Shown piece after piece: positions 37,576-64,000 of a stretch of 64,000 nt of DNA. Position 1 is the stretch's first letter; every line of letters starts with the position of its first letter. Source of the stretch: Odobenus rosmarus divergens (taxonomy: Eukaryota; Chordata; Mammalia; Carnivora; Odobenidae); contig NW_004451011.1 in NCBI RefSeq assembly GCF_000321225.1, positions 733,174-797,173 of the forward strand. Direction: 5' to 3'. Below the pieces are notes generated by a model that was not told the origin of the DNA, did no database searches, and was given only the letters and a program-made list of their open reading frames with translations. The position numbers were made by a program, and so were the translations under genes.

Positions 37576-37589
37576 CCGCGAGAGGGCGC
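37576..37589 (+). promoter_or_regulatory. CTCF-like core site
   Basis: CCGCGAGAGGGCGC matches the known CTCF core pattern at nearly every informative position. It sits about 265 bp upstream of the start codon, at the upstream edge of the CpG island. Motif match only. Confidence 0.45.
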
Positions 37590-37616
37590 CGGCGGTTCCT
37601 CGGTGCTCAAGTCTCA

Positions 37617-37633
37617 TTTCCCATAAAGCCTCC
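37617..37633 (+). promoter_or_regulatory. Possible ZNF143-like element
   Basis: TTTCCCATAAAGCCTCC resembles the TTCCCA-centred ZNF143 promoter motif with a mismatch in the ATGC part. It immediately precedes the CCAAT box at 37640. Weak evidence. Confidence 0.25.
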
Positions 37634-37853
37634 GAGTGACCAATCAACTGGCTGTCTCGATACCGCTTTCAAAGTCGGCGGGCCCTTTCACCAATCGTAA
37701 GGCAGATACCGCCCCCAGCCCGAGGATTGATGGAAAGCTTCACCAATCATCTCATAGATCTCTGCGATCTCCGCCTCGCTCGCACGGGATTGACGATCCG
37801 TCCGGCCAATAGGGGACGCTCAGTCGGCGGGTGGATGAACGCGGCCCTCTGTA

Positions 37854-60838
<22,985 letters not shown>

Positions 60839-61589
60839 GTATGTACTTGGCTCAGTTAGTAAGTTACTTTATTTCATTCTTGTTTGCTCATATTTTGCCA
60901 TATTTGATTGTTACATGGTTTATCATATTAGAAATAAAAGGTGCTTTAAAAAAAATACATGCCAAGTAGACGTTTTTATCTAATGAATGAATATTTTGGT
61001 TCTTATTTCTTAAAACTCAATTGCTACATTGTCTTTCTCCTTTCATGGTACTGTCCATTAATGTTTATTGTACATAATTATAGACTTGAACTGCTGTGAG
61101 ATCCTGAATCTCCTTTTTATTGAAATTTAAAAGTTAATTTTGTACATATGCCCACATACATGATTGTATTTATAGAACTGTGTAAAGTATTTAAGTTTAT
61201 TTTTTCATTAAGTCTTCATTTACTTAATTTATTTCTTTTCTTTGGTTTGGTTTTCCCTTTTCTTCTTCTCCCTGTGTCAGTGCTCTCTCCTCTTTCTGCT
61301 CCAGCCCATGTAATCCATATACAGTCCACATATTGCAGGGAGTTCTTCCCTACATCTTGTGATCTATAGGTTTCCCTTCATTGTGTTTTCATTGCTTTTT
61401 CCTTTCTGTTTTTGTTATTTAAAAAATAAATATGTTATGGAGGCTCAGTCTGAATGTTACTGTTGCATCCCCTTGGTACTGTTTCAGTCTCCTATTCCTG
61501 AATTTCTTGCAAACTAGCAAGTATATGTAGAGACCTGATCAGATTCACATGTGATCTTTTTGGCAAGACTAGTTCAGAAGTGGATGTTT

Positions 61590-61765
61590 GGCAGTGTCTG
61601 GAGACATTTTTGGTTGTCATAACTTGGAAGGGATTAATAGCGTTGTAGCATCTAGTTGTTAGAGGGCAGGGATGCTCCTAAATATCCTACCAGGTACAGG
61701 AGAGCTCCCTACAAGAATTAATTATTTGGCCCAAAATGTCAGTAGTGCTGAGGTTTTCACAAGAA
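61590..61765 (+). mobile_element. MER5-type hAT transposon relic in TCERG1 intron 9
   Basis: Contains GGCAGTGTCTGGAGACATTT, TTTGGTTGTCATAACTTGG and CCCAAAATGTCAGTAGTGCT; same family as 21195. Confidence 0.8.
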
Positions 61766-62344
61766 TGAGTTGGTTTGAGTAATACAAATTCATAGATTTA
61801 AATACATTTTCTTTGCTTCCATCTGTTATCATTACTGAAGTTCAGTTGTTTCATCTTGGGCTGGGTGAAGCCTCTTAAGGTTGACTGGGGTTTTTTGTTG
61901 CAACCCTGTCTTTGATACCTTTCTTGTTTTCTACTCTGACAAAGATGTTCCTGGCTTTCTCATGTATTTCCTGTCTCAGACCTAGATTTGGCCATTTTGC
62001 TTTTTGTGGGATGTGGCATTTATAGGATCTAGGGATAGTTATTACTGAATAAGTCGTTATTTTTAGACCTCTTTGGTAGACACAGAGTGAAGATGCACAC
62101 ATTTAAAGATACATCATGTGTTCATATCATTACTTGCAGTTCAAATTTACAAGGTTTTTACTGAACCGCATCATCTGTTTTAATTCAGCATCCCCTTTCC
62201 TGCTCAAAATCCTTTAATCCTTTTGCTGAGTGATAGCAACATAATTACTCATTTGCTTTTCTCACACACAAGTCACAGAATTATAGTACCAGCACTGTCA
62301 CTAACAGTGTGACACGGAAGACACTTTTTAACCTTTATTATCCT

Positions 62345-62368
62345 CCCCCCCCCCCCCGTTTTTTTTTT
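62345..62368 (+). repeat. Homopolymer pair C13-G-T10 in intron 9
   Basis: A 13-C run, one G, then ten T and CAG. It makes a cryptic splice-acceptor-like string. The C run lengths are prone to assembly error. Confidence 0.8.
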
Positions 62369-63397
62369 CAGGGTATGTCACTCCAGGGATTTGTAGTCAA
62401 ATTACTGTGTTTTAAAGGCATTTGGAATAATTGTCTTCTGTATATTTCATTCCACCAACTTGATACATAGCCTCATTTTAAAAAATAAGTAAGCAAAATA
62501 TTTACCTGGATCCAAAATCAAAAGTTATGGAAACAGTCTATTTAAAGAATATGTTCCTAGGTTGTGGTTTCTGAGTTTGAGTTTTGTACATGAAAAGCTG
62601 GTAATTACCTCCAAACCCCACCAGTCTGAAGCTTCGTGGATTCTCATCAGTTTTCAGATTTGAGTCTGTCCCCACATTAGTGGAATTTCTTTTGGAATTT
62701 GTTTAATTATTGCTTCTCTTTATCTGTTTGTTTTTCCTTTTCTGGAACATTTGTTATTTGCATGTCAAGTCTCTTATATTTATCACCCTCTAAACCTCTT
62801 TTTCTATATGTTTTATCTATCTATATATGTTTATATCTATGGTTTTTGTGTCCTGCTTTCAGTTATTTTCTTGTTAATCTGATATTATTAGAAAAGAATA
62901 TGTGAATCCATAAAAACATACAATATGAAAGAATTATATGGAGGAAAAAATTGAAGAATTCCACTTTCCCCAAGCCTCATTAATGAAAGTTCGGTTACAT
63001 ATGCCTTCTGGACCCTTTGTTGTTTTGTGTACATGTGTACAGAGTTGTATGTGTGGTGTGCATGCATCTTAAAAGTGTCTCAAAAACTGTATTTGTCAGT
63101 GGTTTTTACTAAATTATGTCTCAGAAATTTTGCTATATTTGTAAATATAAATCTACATGATAGCATAGTTTTCTGTAAATGCAGAATTTTTCTGTAAGTG
63201 GATGATGAGGTTTTCCTCTCCGCCCCCCCGCCCCGCATTAACAAAAGTTGCTGTTGCTGTTTAGAACATCCTTGTACATATTTCTTTGTGAACACATGCA
63301 AGTATTTCTGTTGGATTGATTCCTAGAAGTGAAATTGAATCAAGTGATACTGTTATTTAATATTTCCGTAGATACTGCTAGGTTGACCTCAGGTTTT

Positions 63398-63415
63398 GGG
63401 GCGGGGCGGGGCAGG
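63398..63415 (+). repeat. G-quadruplex-like G-rich run in intron 9
   Basis: GGGGCGGGGCGGGGCAGG: three G4 runs plus GG, in an otherwise AT-rich L1 relic. Confidence 0.5.
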
Positions 63416-63660
63416 CTGGATTGTGCCAGTTAATATTCCCAGCAGTAGCCTCAGTACCAGTTTTCTCTCCCTCTTACCAGTGTGGCATATTCTATTTAAA
63501 TCTTTTGTAACCTGTTGAGAAAAAGATTCCCATTACGTGTTTTCAGAATGTTGGTGTAATTCAGTTTATTTCTTGTTCATTGGCTGTGGATTGCTTCCTT
63601 CACAGTTTCCCTCATTTTTTTTATGGACCTGTCTTTTTCTTAATGATAGGAGAGAGTTTT

Positions 63661-63832
63661 TTTTTTTTAAGATTTTATTTATTTGAGAGGGAGATGGGGA
63701 GGGGGGTAGGGAGAGGGATAAGTAGACTCCCTCTTGAGTGTGGAGCCAGATGCGGGGCTCGATCCCATGACCCTGAGATCATGATTTGAGCTGAATTTAG
63801 ATGCTTAACCTACTGAGCCACACAGATGCCCC
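63661..63832 (-). mobile_element. SINEC in TCERG1 intron 9, antisense
   Basis: Diverged copy inserted in an L1 relic. Similar ATARGAGA-type flanks occur at 63646 and 63833. Confidence 0.9.
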
Positions 63833-64000
63833 ATAAGAGACCTTTTTATGCATGTTATTAACCCCTTTGATTTTTACATACATTATACTTTCTCCCTACC
63901 TGTTGATTATTGTTTTGATGTCTTGTCACACATAAGTTTTGTATTTCAATGAGATCAAATTTATTGATCTTTTATTTATAGCTTCTAGGTTCTAGGTATT

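Larger units (their letters stand above)
37380..37853 (+). promoter_or_regulatory. TCERG1 promoter, CCAAT-rich, TATA-less
   Basis: Eight CCAAT/ATTGG pentamers occur before the start codon: ATTGG at 37399, 37432 and 37502; CCAAT at 37475, 37640, 37691, 37743 and 37806. No TATA box is evident in the last 200 bp. CCAAT clusters are the binding sites of NF-Y and fit a housekeeping-type CpG promoter. The transcription start and 5' UTR lie somewhere in this block but cannot be fixed from sequence. Confidence 0.75.
60839..64000 (+). other. TCERG1 intron 9, incomplete at the window edge
   Basis: Begins GTATGT. It contains a MER5-type transposon relic, a 13-C run followed by T10 (62345-62368), an L1 fragment and an antisense SINEC. 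The exon expected to encode the rest of WW3 was not found. Confidence 0.85.
62935..64000 (-). mobile_element. Ancient L1 relic in TCERG1 intron 9
   Basis: Antisense L1-style text (CATCCTTGTACATATTTCTT; TGATTCCTAGAAGTGAAATT) continues after the SINEC at 63661-63832 and runs off the window. Confidence 0.6.

Noticed and set aside
62345..62400. T-rich tract with CAG followed by GGTATGT, resembling a splice acceptor and donor
   Set aside because: The implied exon would be absent or a few bases; no coding match to TCERG1 WW3.

Overview
The window is mammalian nuclear DNA, most likely from a non-dog, non-cat carnivoran (bear, seal or weasel-like Arctoidea). The main evidence is about two dozen copies of the Carnivora tRNA-Lys-derived SINE (SINEC). 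Their heads read like GCGCCTGGGTGGCTCAG and their tails are CT-rich followed by AAATAAATAAA-polyA. They lack the wording typical of dog SINEC_Cf and of the cat SINE. MIR, L2, L1, MaLR LTR and hAT/Tigger DNA transposon relics fill much of the rest. Repeat family names are from memory of consensus sequences, not from a database search.

Positions 1 to about 37,350 are intergenic. I found no convincing protein-coding or RNA gene there; the open frames lie in repeats or are short and unrecognised. Established human gene order at 5q32 places POU4F3 some 100 kb upstream of TCERG1, so this stretch may hold long-range regulatory elements. Two motif clusters, near 6,190 and 23,930, are candidates only.

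Positions 37,380 to about 38,450 form a CpG-rich promoter and first exon, with eight CCAAT/ATTGG boxes, a CTCF-like site and a YY1-like core over the start codon. From 37,854 to the right edge lies the 5' part of TCERG1 (CA150), plus strand. Nine coding exons with consensus GT-AG junctions and consistent phase encode the first 521 residues and two bases of the next codon: an arginine/proline-rich N terminus, WW1 (split over exons 3 and 4), a 32-dipeptide Gln-Ala tract, a Ser/Thr-rich and a Pro-rich linker, a 63-nt cassette exon, WW2, an acidic Lys/Glu segment and the first residues leading into WW3. WW3, the FF domains and the 3' end lie beyond the window, which ends inside intron 9.

TCERG1 is a nuclear factor coupling transcription elongation and pre-mRNA splicing. 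WW domains bind proline-rich splicing factors such as SF1; the FF domains (not in this window) bind the phosphorylated RNA polymerase II CTD. I saw no undescribed multi-gene system. The most interesting items are the CCAAT array, the Gln-Ala tract and its alternative frames, a 5S rRNA 5'-end fragment inserted between 15-bp direct repeats inside a MIR, and several SINE insertions with readable target-site history.
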